NCBI GenBank assembly: GCA_022826515.1
Contig: JAJDUT010000051.1
Coordinates: 1 to 24,239, forward strand
Length of the DNA stretch: 24,239 nt
DNA from: Candidatus Latescibacterota bacterium
GTDB lineage: Bacteria; Latescibacterota; UBA2968; UBA8231
Direction: 5' to 3'
Part shown: in pieces, positions 1 through 7,109 of the stretch
Numbering within the stretch: position 1 is the first letter of the stretch
Layout of the letters: each line of letters begins with the position of its first letter
Program-made: the position numbers and the translations under genes
Notes under the pieces: generated by a model
The model's input: only the letters and a program-made list of their open reading frames with translations
What the model was told of the DNA's origin: nothing
Database searches by the model: none

Positions 1-240
1 GTAGTAGAACGGTTGCGATAACCGCTTTGACAAGAGAAACATAACCATAGGATCTTCGTGCGCCGGATGATTAGGGGCTAAGACCGCAGAATGACCACGT
101 ATCGCTTCCAACCGAGCAATGGACGCTTCATCAACATCCAGCGTTAGCCCTTTCAAATACAAGCGATTCACAAGCGGTATCAGGGCTTGTATAGTTTGAA
201 TCGTTGTCACGCTCGGTTTAGGTGGTTTGAAAGCTAACAT
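1..240 (-). CDS. PlsC-type 1-acyl-glycerol-3-phosphate acyltransferase family protein, N-terminal part (cut by window edge)
   Basis: The minus strand is open from an ATG at 240 to the window edge, giving the first 80 residues. Residues 53-62 read VLAPNHPAHE and are followed by DP. The NH-P-A-H-E-D stretch is the H-X4-D catalytic motif of the LPLAT/PlsC acyltransferase superfamily, in which His and Asp activate the glycerophosphate hydroxyl. Family members transfer an acyl chain from acyl-CoA or acyl-ACP to lysophosphatidate or a similar acceptor at the inner membrane. The remaining motifs lie outside the window, so the acceptor cannot be named. An AGGG lies just upstream of the ATG. The gene is divergent from the toxin gene that starts at 392. 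Superfamily assignment is fairly firm; exact function is open. Confidence 0.72.
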   Translation of the reverse strand, partial: MLAFKPPKPSVTTIQTIQALIPLVNRLYLKGLTLDVDEASIARLEAIRGHSAVLAPNHPAHEDPMVMFLLSKRLSQPFYY

Positions 241-356
241 CGCGCCCTATGTTTGGAAGGGCATGGACAATCCTGCGTGCAGGAGGGAAAGTAGTTAGTG
301 CTCGTCGCCGACGTCAAGGTAATCGGCGAGGGCTGGGTCGGCAGCCCACACCTTCA
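241..356. other. Intergenic region between acyltransferase and toxin gene
   Basis: No gene of normal size is visible. On the minus strand a 20-codon reading frame (about 299-361) ends in LADYLDVGDEH. It resembles a frame near 20364-20387, so it may be a decayed gene end. The toxin promoter begins at 357. Confidence 0.4.
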
Positions 357-385
357 TTGATAGAGCTACGGGAATCCCGTATATT
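357..385 (+). promoter_or_regulatory. Sigma-70-type promoter of the toxin-antitoxin operon (TTGATA-N17-TATATT)
   Basis: A -35 box TTGATA (357-362) and a -10 box TATATT (380-385) are separated by exactly 17 bases. The expected start point, 6-7 bases after the -10 box, falls on the A of the ATG at 392. No Shine-Dalgarno sequence precedes that ATG. The toxin message therefore looks leaderless or nearly so. The hexamers are read directly; leaderless initiation is inferred. Confidence 0.7.
367..381. promoter_or_regulatory. Palindromic operator in the toxin-antitoxin promoter
   Basis: TACGGGAATCCCGTA is a perfect inverted repeat of 7-base arms around one central base. It fills the promoter spacer and overlaps the first two bases of the -10 box. 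Toxin-antitoxin operons of this class are usually repressed by their DNA-binding antitoxin, here the XRE-type protein at 633-1001. A bound dimer at this site would block RNA polymerase. The repeat is visible; its binding partner is inferred. Confidence 0.62.
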
Positions 386-391
386 CGTCTC

Positions 392-661
392 ATGGAATTC
401 GAATGGGATGAGAACAAAGCGGCGATGAATCTGGCCAAGCATGGGATTCCGTTTGAATACTCCGCGCGAGTGTTCCTCGATCCCTACCGATTAGAAGAAG
501 AGGAGCTGATAGAATACGAGGGGGAAGTGCGCCGTCGCGTCATTGGCATGGTCGATGATCGCGTGTTGCTCGTAGTCTATACAGAACGTTTTTCACGAAC
601 TCGAATCATCTCTGCCCGGAAAGCAACGCGCCATGAGCGAAGAAAATACCACGAAATTTAG
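392..661 (+). CDS. brnT: BrnT-family ribonuclease toxin
   Basis: This 89-residue protein shows the BrnT pattern along its whole length. The N-terminus is [19 protein letters not shown], followed by ARVFLD. A central [20 protein letters not shown] precedes the C-terminal [16 protein letters not shown]. BrnT proteins are small RelE-fold ribonucleases that inhibit translation until bound by their antitoxin. The length is normal for the family. The ATG at 392 directly follows the promoter, with no ribosome-binding site. The gene overlaps its antitoxin by 29 bases, which suggests coupled translation. The partner is not a typical BrnA alone, because it has a full XRE helix-turn-helix. Confidence 0.85.
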   Translation: MEFEWDENKAAMNLAKHGIPFEYSARVFLDPYRLEEEELIEYEGEVRRRVIGMVDDRVLLVVYTERFSRTRIISARKATRHERRKYHEI

Positions 662-1001
662 GCTGGACGAAAAGAAACTACCGCGTCTGAGCAAGTCCCA
701 GGCGAGACGTCTCGATTCCATGAGCGACGAGGATATCGAGCAGGCCGCGTTGTCCGATCCCGACAATCCGCCTTTGACGGATGAGGAACTCGCAGCATTT
801 GAGCGCGTTCCTGACACTAAGGCGATCCGCAAAGCCTTGCGTTTAACTCAGCGCGAATTCGCCACTACATTTCAGCTCTCTTTGGCGACGGTACGAGACT
901 GGGAACAGGGGCGCTATCAGCCGGATCAGGCGGCTCGTACGCTCCTGCGCGTAATCGCTCGTGATCCTAAAGCGGTCAAGCGTGCCTTGGAGATGTCTTA
1001 A
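633..1001 (+). CDS. XRE-type helix-turn-helix antitoxin paired with BrnT
   Basis: This 122-residue protein begins inside the toxin gene in another frame. Residues 29-55 ([20 protein letters not shown], then TDEEL) form an acidic linker of the kind seen in BrnA/CopG-type antitoxins and may be the toxin-wrapping segment. Residues 65-112 form an XRE/Cro helix-turn-helix ([20 protein letters not shown], then [20 protein letters not shown]), close to HigA/NadS-type antitoxins. It is likely to neutralise BrnT and repress the operon through the palindrome at 367-381. Its stop lies 10 bases from the stop of the convergent kelch gene. Family assignment is firm; pairing with BrnT is inferred from overlap and order. 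Confidence 0.8.
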   Translation: MSEENTTKFRLDEKKLPRLSKSQARRLDSMSDEDIEQAALSDPDNPPLTDEELAAFERVPDTKAIRKALRLTQREFATTFQLSLATVRDWEQGRYQPDQAARTLLRVIARDPKAVKRALEMS

Positions 1002-1011
1002 GCTGAGGGCG

Positions 1012-1953
1012 CTATTCCCTGCACGTAAGCCGCCAGGCATCCGGCTCCATATTATTCCCCGCTACCATCCACAGCGACCCGTCGTACACGAACACGCTCC
1101 CGGCATGTCGGGGTGCCCAAGGGGTATCGGGCAATTCGGTCCAGTTTACGCCATCGGGCGAATACCACACATCGCGGCGATTGCCGCTCTCTGCCGCATA
1201 GCCTTCTAACACCCACAGATGGTCATCGAACGCGGCTACCTCGTGGTATTGCCTGGGCGTCCACGGAGCATGCGCTATGTGCTGTTCCCAGTTAATCCCG
1301 TCATCCGAACTCCATACGTCGTTGTAGAAATTGCGCATGGGAGTTGCAGGCGTATCGTAGGTGCCTCCACCCAGAATCCACATCCTGTTGTCGTGCACAG
1401 CGGCTCCGCCGATCATTCCTCTGGGCACCCACGGAGCGCTTTCGGTAACTTGGGTCCAGTTTACTCCATCGTCCGAACTCCACACGTCGTTGTGGAAGAC
1501 CTCGTCAGCGTCGGCAAAATTGGGAATGGTTTGCCCACCCATAACCCAGATTCTGCCGTCGAAGGCCAAGGTATAATGGAGCACTCGGGGAGCCCACGGC
1601 ATGTGATCATTCGCCAGAGCCCAATGAATGCCGTCTGCGCTGCTCCAGACATCGTTCTGATAGTGGCCTTGATTGCAATCGCCGCCCACGATCCACATCC
1701 GGCCATCGTGTATCACATATCCGGCCGTATGCCGCCCCTCCCAAGGCGCTTGGGGATTCTCAAGCGTCCAGGCGGCACCATCGGTCGACGACCAGACCTC
1801 ACTGTTGCAGATCAGCGGGAAGTGGACTTTGTCGCCGGGATTCCAGCCGCCGAGCAACCACATTTTATCCTGGAACACCAGTGCGCCAGCACCATCGCGC
1901 GCCGCGAAGGCAGCGTTCTCCGTGACGCAGCACCATTCGTATTTTGCGCTCAT
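1012..1953 (-). CDS. Kelch-repeat beta-propeller protein, cytoplasmic-type
   Basis: This 313-residue protein consists of six kelch-like blades. Each has a hydrophobic strand ending W-x-x-G-G (31-36, 87-91, 136-140, 192-196, with degenerate WVLEG and WMVAG in the last two). Five of these units carry a (D/E)VWxSxDGxxW strand (53-62, 101-111, 157-166, 212-222, 261-271). Repeats are joined by APW-x-(P/G)R linkers. Six blades could close a full propeller. No signal peptide or catalytic domain is seen, so it resembles neither a secreted galactose oxidase nor a sialidase. Kelch propellers often bind ligands or proteins; nothing here fixes the partner. The ATG at 1953 follows GAGGA with a 9-base gap. 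It converges with the toxin-antitoxin operon. Confidence 0.8.
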   Translation of the reverse strand: MSAKYEWCCVTENAAFAARDGAGALVFQDKMWLLGGWNPGDKVHFPLICNSEVWSSTDGAAWTLENPQAPWEGRHTAGYVIHDGRMWIVGGDCNQGHYQNDVWSSADGIHWALANDHMPWAPRVLHYTLAFDGRIWVMGGQTIPNFADADEVFHNDVWSSDDGVNWTQVTESAPWVPRGMIGGAAVHDNRMWILGGGTYDTPATPMRNFYNDVWSSDDGINWEQHIAHAPWTPRQYHEVAAFDDHLWVLEGYAAESGNRRDVWYSPDGVNWTELPDTPWAPRHAGSVFVYDGSLWMVAGNNMEPDAWRLTCRE

Positions 1954-2063
1954 TGCCGTCTATCCTCGTTTCACTGTGCAAATAATACTAAAATGCCGCA
2001 GTCTCATGTGCCACCACAGTATCGCATATTTGCAAACTCAAGGCTTAGGTGCGTGGCCAGCCG

Positions 2064-2885
2064 CTAATCGGCGTTTAGCGTCAGTTGCAGTCCCCAACAG
2101 CCGGGAGCGGCTAATGGCTGCAAATAGCCCTGGGCGAAGCCTTTGCCGATCGTCGTGCCGATGGTCCAGCCCATCAGGCCGCCGGCGACAACGTCGGAAA
2201 GCCAGTGCACACCGCCTTGGGCACCGAAGGTCGCCGCCGCCATGACATAGGCGGCCCAGCCGTAGGCATAATACTTGACCCGCTTGGAATCGTTGAAATA
2301 GCTACTCAACGACGCGGCTAGGGCCATGTTGGTCATCGTGTGCCCGGAAGGCCAGCCGTGGAAGATGCCGCCGCGCAGCAATCCGTAGCGGAAGTGCCGA
2401 CTGCGTTTATCAATGTCGCGCGGCGTCTCGGCGTCGGGTGCAGGGCGTCCGGTCAGGGCCTTGAGCAAAGTCGTGACGGTGAAGCTGACGAAAACCGCCT
2501 GTTGCGCGGCCATCCCGCCGTTGCGGGTAGCGTCGGAGCGCATCATATAGAGCGGCACGGCGACGGGGACAAAGAAGCCGCCGATGAGCGCGGGGACGCT
2601 AGCGGCGATGGACAAGGTCTCGTTGCATCGCGCCGACCAAGCCTGGACGTCAGCGTCGACGCCGGATTCGATCAACAGCCAGGTAGCCCCGACTGCGCCG
2701 ATATGGGCGAGGCTGTTCCAGCCACTATAGCTTTCTCTCACATGCTCGGCCAGATGCCAAGTTAGTGTCAGTTGGGGCTTGGTAGGTGCGCGGGATGCGG
2801 CCGGAGTGGGCGCGGTCGCCGTAGGTTGGCTGTAAGCGGCGGCGGAAGTTACAACGCTTACGAATATGATGGATATTCTTTGCAA
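2064..2885 (-). CDS. PAP2-superfamily membrane phosphatase
   Basis: This 273-residue protein has an N-terminal signal or membrane segment (about 2-18) and several hydrophobic stretches. The phosphatase motifs are K142-x4-R147-P148 (KALTGRP), PSGH at 179-182, and H227-x3-D231 (GVHWLSD). The family dephosphorylates lipid phosphates such as phosphatidate, phosphatidylglycerol phosphate or undecaprenyl pyrophosphate at the membrane, through a phosphohistidine on the motif-3 His. The Ser-Arg normally found six residues before that His is Phe220-Gly221 here, so one phosphate-contacting Arg is missing. The start is a TTG at 2885 after an AGGGG; no in-frame ATG exists nearby. It lies 37 bases behind the PhyH gene and may be cotranscribed. 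Substrate unknown. Confidence 0.82.
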   Translation of the reverse strand: MQRISIIFVSVVTSAAAYSQPTATAPTPAASRAPTKPQLTLTWHLAEHVRESYSGWNSLAHIGAVGATWLLIESGVDADVQAWSARCNETLSIAASVPALIGGFFVPVAVPLYMMRSDATRNGGMAAQQAVFVSFTVTTLLKALTGRPAPDAETPRDIDKRSRHFRYGLLRGGIFHGWPSGHTMTNMALAASLSSYFNDSKRVKYYAYGWAAYVMAAATFGAQGGVHWLSDVVAGGLMGWTIGTTIGKGFAQGYLQPLAAPGCWGLQLTLNAD

Positions 2886-2922
2886 TATGAGCCGCCCCTA
2901 GCACTTTCAAAACTGTGTATGG

Positions 2923-3741
2923 CTATAGGTCGAACATGGAGGGCGGGTTTCCCTCGGGATAGTTGTCGAGGTATCTCTGGATGTACTGCCGCGTAATGGG
3001 AGGCATTTGCTCCATATGCCCCTGCTGTGTTAGCTGCTCGCGCTGTCCGTACTCGTGCGCCATCACCGGTGCCTCAACGTTCCAGAAGGCGCAGTGCATG
3101 GTCCAGCGCTTGTGTCCCTCTGGGTTCCAGCCCCGGTGCCAGAGGTTGGCGTTGTAGTAGGCGATGTCGCCCGGTTCCAGTTCGACGACATGGGCGTTGG
3201 GCATGTCTCCCGATTCGCTGAGGGACGCTTCGATTTCCGCGGCTGTCGACGCCCGCAGGTGACTACTGGGGACGATGTTGAGGAAGCGGTCTCCGGAAAC
3301 GAGCGGGGCGTTGAACTGTACGAAGGTGCCCTCGTGTCGGCGCAGGTACGCGGTTTCTTCCTCGTCGCCCGGTTTGCAGAGGTCGCGGTGCCAATTCTGG
3401 GTGTAGGGCTTCTCGCCGCCGCTGGCGAGCATGCCGAACAGGCTGTGACGCACTCTCGGGCCGGAGACGAGGGCTTCGAGATGGGGTGCGAGATCCGCGT
3501 CGATCCAATCGGCGAAGGCGGGGTGGTATTTGTCGGGATCGAGTAGGTGGCCGGTGCGGCTTGGCAGTCGGCGGTCGCGGTCAATCCAGCCTATCTCGCA
3601 CTCGCCCGCAAGCCCCTTGTCGATAAGGCGTTCGATCCCTTCGAGCAGCGCCTCAATGCGGGTTTTAGTAAAGGCCTGTCGCAGGATGAGAAATCCCTGC
3701 TCGGCGTATGTCTCTTTGTCTTTTTCCGAGATCACCATCAC
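2923..3741 (-). CDS. Phytanoyl-CoA dioxygenase (PhyH) family Fe(II)/2-oxoglutarate oxygenase
   Basis: This 272-residue protein has the PhyH double-stranded beta-helix layout. The iron site is His118-x-Asp120 (NWHRD) plus distal His202 (LWHRG). Arg212, ten residues on, is the expected 2-oxoglutarate-binding residue. PhyH proteins hydroxylate small molecules using O2 and 2-oxoglutarate; bacterial members act on many substrates, so none can be named. The length is typical. The start is a GTG at 3741 with an ATG directly next to it, after a GGAGG about 11 bases upstream. The gene runs away from the enolase-superfamily gene at 3924, so 3742-3923 is a shared divergent promoter region. Its stop is 37 bases from the PAP2 start. 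Confidence 0.85.
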   Translation of the reverse strand: MMVISEKDKETYAEQGFLILRQAFTKTRIEALLEGIERLIDKGLAGECEIGWIDRDRRLPSRTGHLLDPDKYHPAFADWIDADLAPHLEALVSGPRVRHSLFGMLASGGEKPYTQNWHRDLCKPGDEEETAYLRRHEGTFVQFNAPLVSGDRFLNIVPSSHLRASTAAEIEASLSESGDMPNAHVVELEPGDIAYYNANLWHRGWNPEGHKRWTMHCAFWNVEAPVMAHEYGQREQLTQQGHMEQMPPITRQYIQRYLDNYPEGNPPSMFDL

Positions 3742-3853
3742 CGGCGGATTGACCTCCGTAAAAGGTTGGTTTTGTGCTGCGTTCGATACACCCGTGAAGT
3801 CTTGCCGTAAGGTAACGCCCCCCGAACACTAGTCAACAGGAGCCTGCCAAACA

Positions 3854-3883
3854 TTGACAACAAGGCGCGAAGGGTGTTAGGCT
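3854..3883 (+). promoter_or_regulatory. Candidate promoter of the enolase-superfamily gene (TTGACA-N18-TAGGCT)
   Basis: A perfect -35 box TTGACA (3854-3859) is followed after 18 bases by a weak -10 box TAGGCT (3878-3883). The predicted leader is about 34 bases and contains a GAGGTG ribosome-binding site at 3913-3918, five bases before the ATG. The -35 is convincing and the -10 is marginal. Confidence 0.45.
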
Positions 3884-3923
3884 ACGCCAAGCGGAAACCA
3901 CCAATCTCATTCGAGGTGCGAAA

Positions 3924-4991
3924 ATGAAAATCAAGCGGATCACAGGAACCAGCGTCACAATCCCATACGCTTCGCCTGTTGGCCCTTACGTTGGACGCGG
4001 TGGTGGCAGTGGCACTTTGGGCGCAGCGGGACTCATTGTGAAAGTTGAAACGGACGCGGATGTAGTGGGTTGGGGCGAAGGAACGGGCAAGTTTGAAACG
4101 GACCCCAACGCAATTCTGGCTGGCAAAGATGTGGCCAACATCGAAGGGGCCATTGCCGCGCTGGAAGCAGGGGGCATAAGCAAAGGTTCGATGTCTGGTA
4201 TTGAGATGGCACTCTGGGATGCCATGGGCAAGGGCACGGATTTGCCGGTATGTAAACTGCTCGGTGGCGTGGTGCGGGAAGAAGTGGACTTCTGCGCCTG
4301 TATGGGACTCAAAGCTCCATCGGAGTCCGCGGCAACCGCCCGCGAGTACATGGAGCGGTGGGGGTTTCGCTTCTTAAAAACAAAAGCGGGGGACGACTCA
4401 CAGCAGGACCTGCAGATTGCCGAGGCCATACAAGCCGCTGTGGGCGACGAGGCCATACTCCGCCCAGATGCAAACAGTGGGTATTCCCCCGAAGAGACAG
4501 ACGTTATAATGCGAAAAATGAAAGACCTTGGGATTCGCTATTTTGAAGACCCGTGCTCACCCGAGTACCCCGACGCGCTAATCCGGTGCCGAACGGAAAT
4601 CGGCATGGGTATCTTGGTGAACACGGGCGTTGGCACGGCAGACAGCGTTGTGAACCTGCTGGCCAACGAGGTTGCTGATATGCTGATGCCAGACACTCCA
4701 GCGGCAGGTGGAGTGCTACCTGTGCAGAAAGTCGCTACTGTCGCAGGGGCGTATGACGTGCCGTGCCTGATGCACTGTTCGCACGACCTCGGCCTCAAGA
4801 CCGCGGCCATCACGCATATTGCAGCAGCAACCCCCAATTTTTCCGGACCGAACGACACCTGCTACCACGGCCTGACGGATGACGTGCTGGCTGAACCGTT
4901 GCAGTTTGAAAATGGGCGCATCCGCGTGCCGTTGGGGCCAGGACTGGGCGTTGAAGTGGACGAAGCGAAGATTGAGCAATACAGTGCGTAG
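3924..4991 (+). CDS. Enolase-superfamily protein, mandelate racemase / sugar-acid dehydratase group
   Basis: This 355-residue protein has an N-terminal capping domain (about 1-115) and a TIM-barrel domain. Barrel residues are readable: the K152-T-K154 base pair, metal ligands Asp182 (RPDAN) and Glu208 (YFEDP), and an Asp257-His284 dyad spaced 27 residues apart as in mandelate racemase. The third metal-ligand position, expected near 233, is Asn233 (LVNTG), as known for glucarate dehydratase. The family abstracts the proton alpha to a carboxylate using Mg2+, mostly to dehydrate or racemise sugar acids. KxK plus the His-Asp dyad favours an acid-sugar dehydratase or racemase over muconate cycloisomerase. 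It converges with the Gfo/Idh oxidoreductase, seven bases away. Superfamily firm; substrate unknown. Confidence 0.85.
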   Translation: MKIKRITGTSVTIPYASPVGPYVGRGGGSGTLGAAGLIVKVETDADVVGWGEGTGKFETDPNAILAGKDVANIEGAIAALEAGGISKGSMSGIEMALWDAMGKGTDLPVCKLLGGVVREEVDFCACMGLKAPSESAATAREYMERWGFRFLKTKAGDDSQQDLQIAEAIQAAVGDEAILRPDANSGYSPEETDVIMRKMKDLGIRYFEDPCSPEYPDALIRCRTEIGMGILVNTGVGTADSVVNLLANEVADMLMPDTPAAGGVLPVQKVATVAGAYDVPCLMHCSHDLGLKTAAITHIAAATPNFSGPNDTCYHGLTDDVLAEPLQFENGRIRVPLGPGLGVEVDEAKIEQYSA

Positions 4992-4998
4992 TCGCAGG

Positions 4999-6000
4999 TT
5001 AGGCCTCGTCCAAACCCAAGCCCGTCAAATCTGCAATCTGCCCTGCTTGCTCGGCTTCGTATAGCCGCCAGATCACGCGCAAGCCCTGCAAGCTGCTTTT
5101 GCCATCGGTCAGCGGCGTTTGCCCGGTTTCAATGCAATCGAGGAAATGGGCCATCTCGTTTTCCGTGTGTTTGCCCGGCTCTGCTTCGAGCAGAACTTCC
5201 TCTTGACCGCGCAGGATATGCACGAGTTTGCCGCCTGAAATGTCGGCATCGAGCATACCTTCTGTGCAATGCGCGTGGATTGAGTAGCGCAATCGGGTGC
5301 CCCGCGCGCCCCAGGTGCCGAAGTGATAGCCGAGGCGGTCATCGGCAAATTCCATCGTCACATTGCTAGTGCCTTCGCGCTCCATCCACGGCGTGCCAAA
5401 ATTGGTGCCTATGTGCATGCCCCGCACGGGTCGCCCCAAAAACCAGAGCAGCAAATCGATGTAATGACAGCCGTGACTAAACAACTGCCCGCCGCCTAAG
5501 CGCTCTTGACTCGAAGCCCAGTGATCCGGGGGATAGCGAGTGAGTTGCTCGGTCCAGATCGACACCTGAAATACATCGCCGTACGCGCCTTCATCTAACA
5601 ATGCCTGCAAACTCTGGACAATGGGGTGAAAGCGCATGCAGTACGCGATCATTAGCACTTTGCCCGAGGTTGCCGATGCCGCAATCAGGTCTTGGCAGAC
5701 GTCTTCACTATTGGCCATGGGTTTTTCGAGCAAGACGTGGACGCCCGCATTGAGACACGCACATCCCACGGAAGCGTGCAAATGGTGGGGTAGCGCGAGC
5801 AATACGGCATCTACCGAGTCTAAAACCTCGCGATAATCCGTCGCCACACAGGCTCCCGGAAATTGCTGCGCGACGGCTTCTGCGCACTCGGGAACCGCAT
5901 CGACCGCCGCGGCCAATGCGACCCGATCGCTCAGGGTGTGAAACCGCCGCATGTGGGCACCCCCCATGCCGCCACAGCCGATCATACCTAGTTTAATCAT
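4999..6000 (-). CDS. Gfo/Idh/MocA-family NAD(P)-dependent oxidoreductase
   Basis: The start is placed at the ATG at 6000 (MIKLGMIGCGGMGG), because GGGAG lies just upstream and the Rossmann fold begins there. This gives 333 residues. The frame stays open for 43 more codons upstream, but that stretch lies in the repeat and promoter at 6014-6116. Visible are the dinucleotide-binding G8-C-G-G-M-G13, the family signature E92-K-P94 and the catalytic-region His179 (FSHGCHYID). The Asp often found four residues before this His is Ser175. Members oxidise or reduce sugars, inositols and related polyols. It may act with the convergent sugar-acid enzyme, but opposite orientation means they are not cotranscribed. 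Confidence 0.87.
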   Translation of the reverse strand: MIKLGMIGCGGMGGAHMRRFHTLSDRVALAAAVDAVPECAEAVAQQFPGACVATDYREVLDSVDAVLLALPHHLHASVGCACLNAGVHVLLEKPMANSEDVCQDLIAASATSGKVLMIAYCMRFHPIVQSLQALLDEGAYGDVFQVSIWTEQLTRYPPDHWASSQERLGGGQLFSHGCHYIDLLLWFLGRPVRGMHIGTNFGTPWMEREGTSNVTMEFADDRLGYHFGTWGARGTRLRYSIHAHCTEGMLDADISGGKLVHILRGQEEVLLEAEPGKHTENEMAHFLDCIETGQTPLTDGKSSLQGLRVIWRLYEAEQAGQIADLTGLGLDEA

Positions 6001-6013
6001 GGACCTATCTCCC

Positions 6014-6116
6014 TTGTATATAGGGATTATAAAGGGTCTTTGAGAGGTGAGGTCAAGCAGTGTAGGTGTCTTTGAGACGACCTTGCTTGCTTGCGTTGGG
6101 GCGCTCTTGGTTCGGG
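6014..6116 (-). repeat. Dispersed promoter-bearing repeat, copy A
   Basis: This stretch aligns with 19361-19458 at roughly 75-80% identity by eye, with only a few short gaps. Both copies are in the same orientation and lie in front of a minus-strand gene. Shared blocks on the plus strand include ATTATAAAGGG, AGGTCAAGC and GGCGCTCTTG. Read on the minus strand, both copies keep TTGACC, 19 bases, then TATAAT. Several differences between copies fall on third positions of one minus-strand frame, which may mean it derives from coding sequence. Confidence 0.7.
6026..6056 (-). promoter_or_regulatory. Candidate promoter of the Gfo/Idh/MocA gene (TTGACC-N19-TATAAT)
   Basis: On the minus strand a TTGACC (6056-6051) is followed after 19 bases by a perfect TATAAT (6031-6026). 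The start point would be near 6019, leaving a short leader that contains GGGAG before the ATG at 6000. The spacer is longer than the usual 17, but both hexamers and the spacing are kept in repeat copy B. Confidence 0.55.
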
Positions 6117-6289
6117 CGTCGGCAGCCATCGCAGGCGGGCAGACGGTGATGTCGAGGGTGAAGCCCCGAGCCCAATAGAGCTGTCCAAGGAACCGATGGG
6201 ATGGATAGGCAGATAGGGTGTTCTAGGCGCGATAGAAGCTGCGGGTGATGGCGGACCGGGCACGACTTGACTGTGAACTGGGATACTGA

Positions 6290-6312
6290 GCGCTAGGATG
6301 CCGTGATAGCGC
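6290..6312. repeat. Inverted repeat near the left edge of the AT-rich island
   Basis: GCGCTA (6290-6295) and TAGCGC (6307-6312) form a six-base stem around an 11-base loop. It sits where GC-rich backbone gives way to AT-rich sequence. It has no T-tract. It could be a weak terminator or a boundary mark; both are guesses. Confidence 0.35.
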
Positions 6313-6491
6313 ACTAGAATTACCAACAACAACAAAAATCTATTATTATCAATAGGTTATGGAGTATTTATGAATGTAAATGGTCGTGTACCGTGCTCAT
6401 GAACGCAGATGATCTACACGGCATGTAAGATTTTTGCATTGCATTTTTTGCCCACAGTATGTATTTTTAATTTTCACTTAGGGGAATACTA

Positions 6492-6513
6492 GAGGGCGAA
6501 CAGTTTGCCCCTC
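6492..6513. repeat. Hairpin upstream of the small island gene
   Basis: GAGGGCGAAC (6492-6501) and GTTTGCCCCTC (6503-6513) pair across one base, with one bulged C and a G-T pair. It lies about 60 bases before the start at 6573. It could act as an operator or an mRNA leader structure. There is no T-run, so a terminator is unlikely. Confidence 0.4.
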
Positions 6514-6572
6514 CCCGTACTGGGCCGTCAGCAGAAAGCTCAACAACAACTCATATTTAAGGAGAAAGAACG

Positions 6573-6956
6573 ATGGATCCTATACTAGAGAAGGTAGGAG
6601 AGAAGGTGTTAGAGAAGACAGGAGAGAAGATATTAGAGAAGGCATGGGATAAATATAAATCTAAGAATGAGACTATGTCAGAGACCCAAATCGAAGAAGA
6701 GATAGCAAAGATATGTAAAAGGAAAGGTATGTATAAATTTAAAAGTGGAGGCGACTTAGGATATATATCTAGCGAACTCACCAAGATAGAATCCAAGGAT
6801 CGCCTTCCCGAAGAATTTAAGCGCGAAAATGCTGAAGATAGAAAAGCCAAGCTCTTCCGATTCTTGTGTCAGAGGGGATGGAAATGTGGACAAGAAAATC
6901 ATGGAACATGTCGCGTTATCTTCAAGATGCCAGACATATATAGGCGCTCTCGATGA
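6573..6956 (+). CDS. Small Lys/Glu-rich protein of unknown function in the RM island
   Basis: This 127-residue protein starts at an ATG eight bases after a strong AAGGAG. Residues 3-28 are a near-perfect repeat of (V/T)GEK(V/I)LEK units that would form an amphipathic helix or coiled coil; the DNA there is visibly tandem. Residues 36-125 look like a compact basic domain (EIAKICKRKGMYKFKSGGDL; LFRFLCQRGWKCGQ). There is no signal peptide and no motif I recognise. Its AT-rich codon use matches the methyltransferase downstream, 150 bases away, so it belongs to the island. It might be an accessory or control protein of the RM system, but nothing in the sequence shows that. Confidence 0.65.
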   Translation: MDPILEKVGEKVLEKTGEKILEKAWDKYKSKNETMSETQIEEEIAKICKRKGMYKFKSGGDLGYISSELTKIESKDRLPEEFKRENAEDRKAKLFRFLCQRGWKCGQENHGTCRVIFKMPDIYRRSR

Positions 6957-7109
6957 AAGATCGCGACATTGACGGTTGTTTGGGTGGATTGTTTATCATA
7001 ATCGTGATTTGGTAGTTTTCGTGCTACGTGTATTTACAATTCATAAGCCCATAACTACTAATTCCGTTCACTTAACAGATACAAATTCTCAATTTTGAAG
7101 GGTCAAATA

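Larger units (their letters stand above)
6001..6572. other. Gene-free region: repeat copy A, then the start of the AT-rich island
   Basis: No convincing gene is present. 6014-6116 holds repeat copy A with a minus-strand promoter. 6117-6289 is unremarkable GC-rich sequence. A hairpin GCGCTA/TAGCGC lies at 6290-6312, and from about 6320 base composition turns AT-rich. A second hairpin (6492-6513) and a strong AAGGAG (6559-6564) precede the gene at 6573. A 102-codon minus-strand frame through the region lacks any recognisable pattern and was not accepted. Confidence 0.55.

Noticed and set aside
1219..2067. 282-codon plus-strand frame opposite the kelch gene
   Set aside because: It is the antisense shadow of the repeated kelch coding sequence; its composition follows that gene's codon bias and it shows no protein family.
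6001..6129. N-terminal extension of the Gfo/Idh protein to 376 residues
   Set aside because: The Rossmann fold begins at the ATG at 6000, which has its own GGGAG; the extension lies in the repeat and would be cut by the TATAAT promoter.
6027..6335. 102-codon minus-strand frame upstream of the Gfo/Idh gene
   Set aside because: Proline/serine/arginine-rich translation with no domain pattern, and it runs through the repeat and promoter; no ribosome-binding site.
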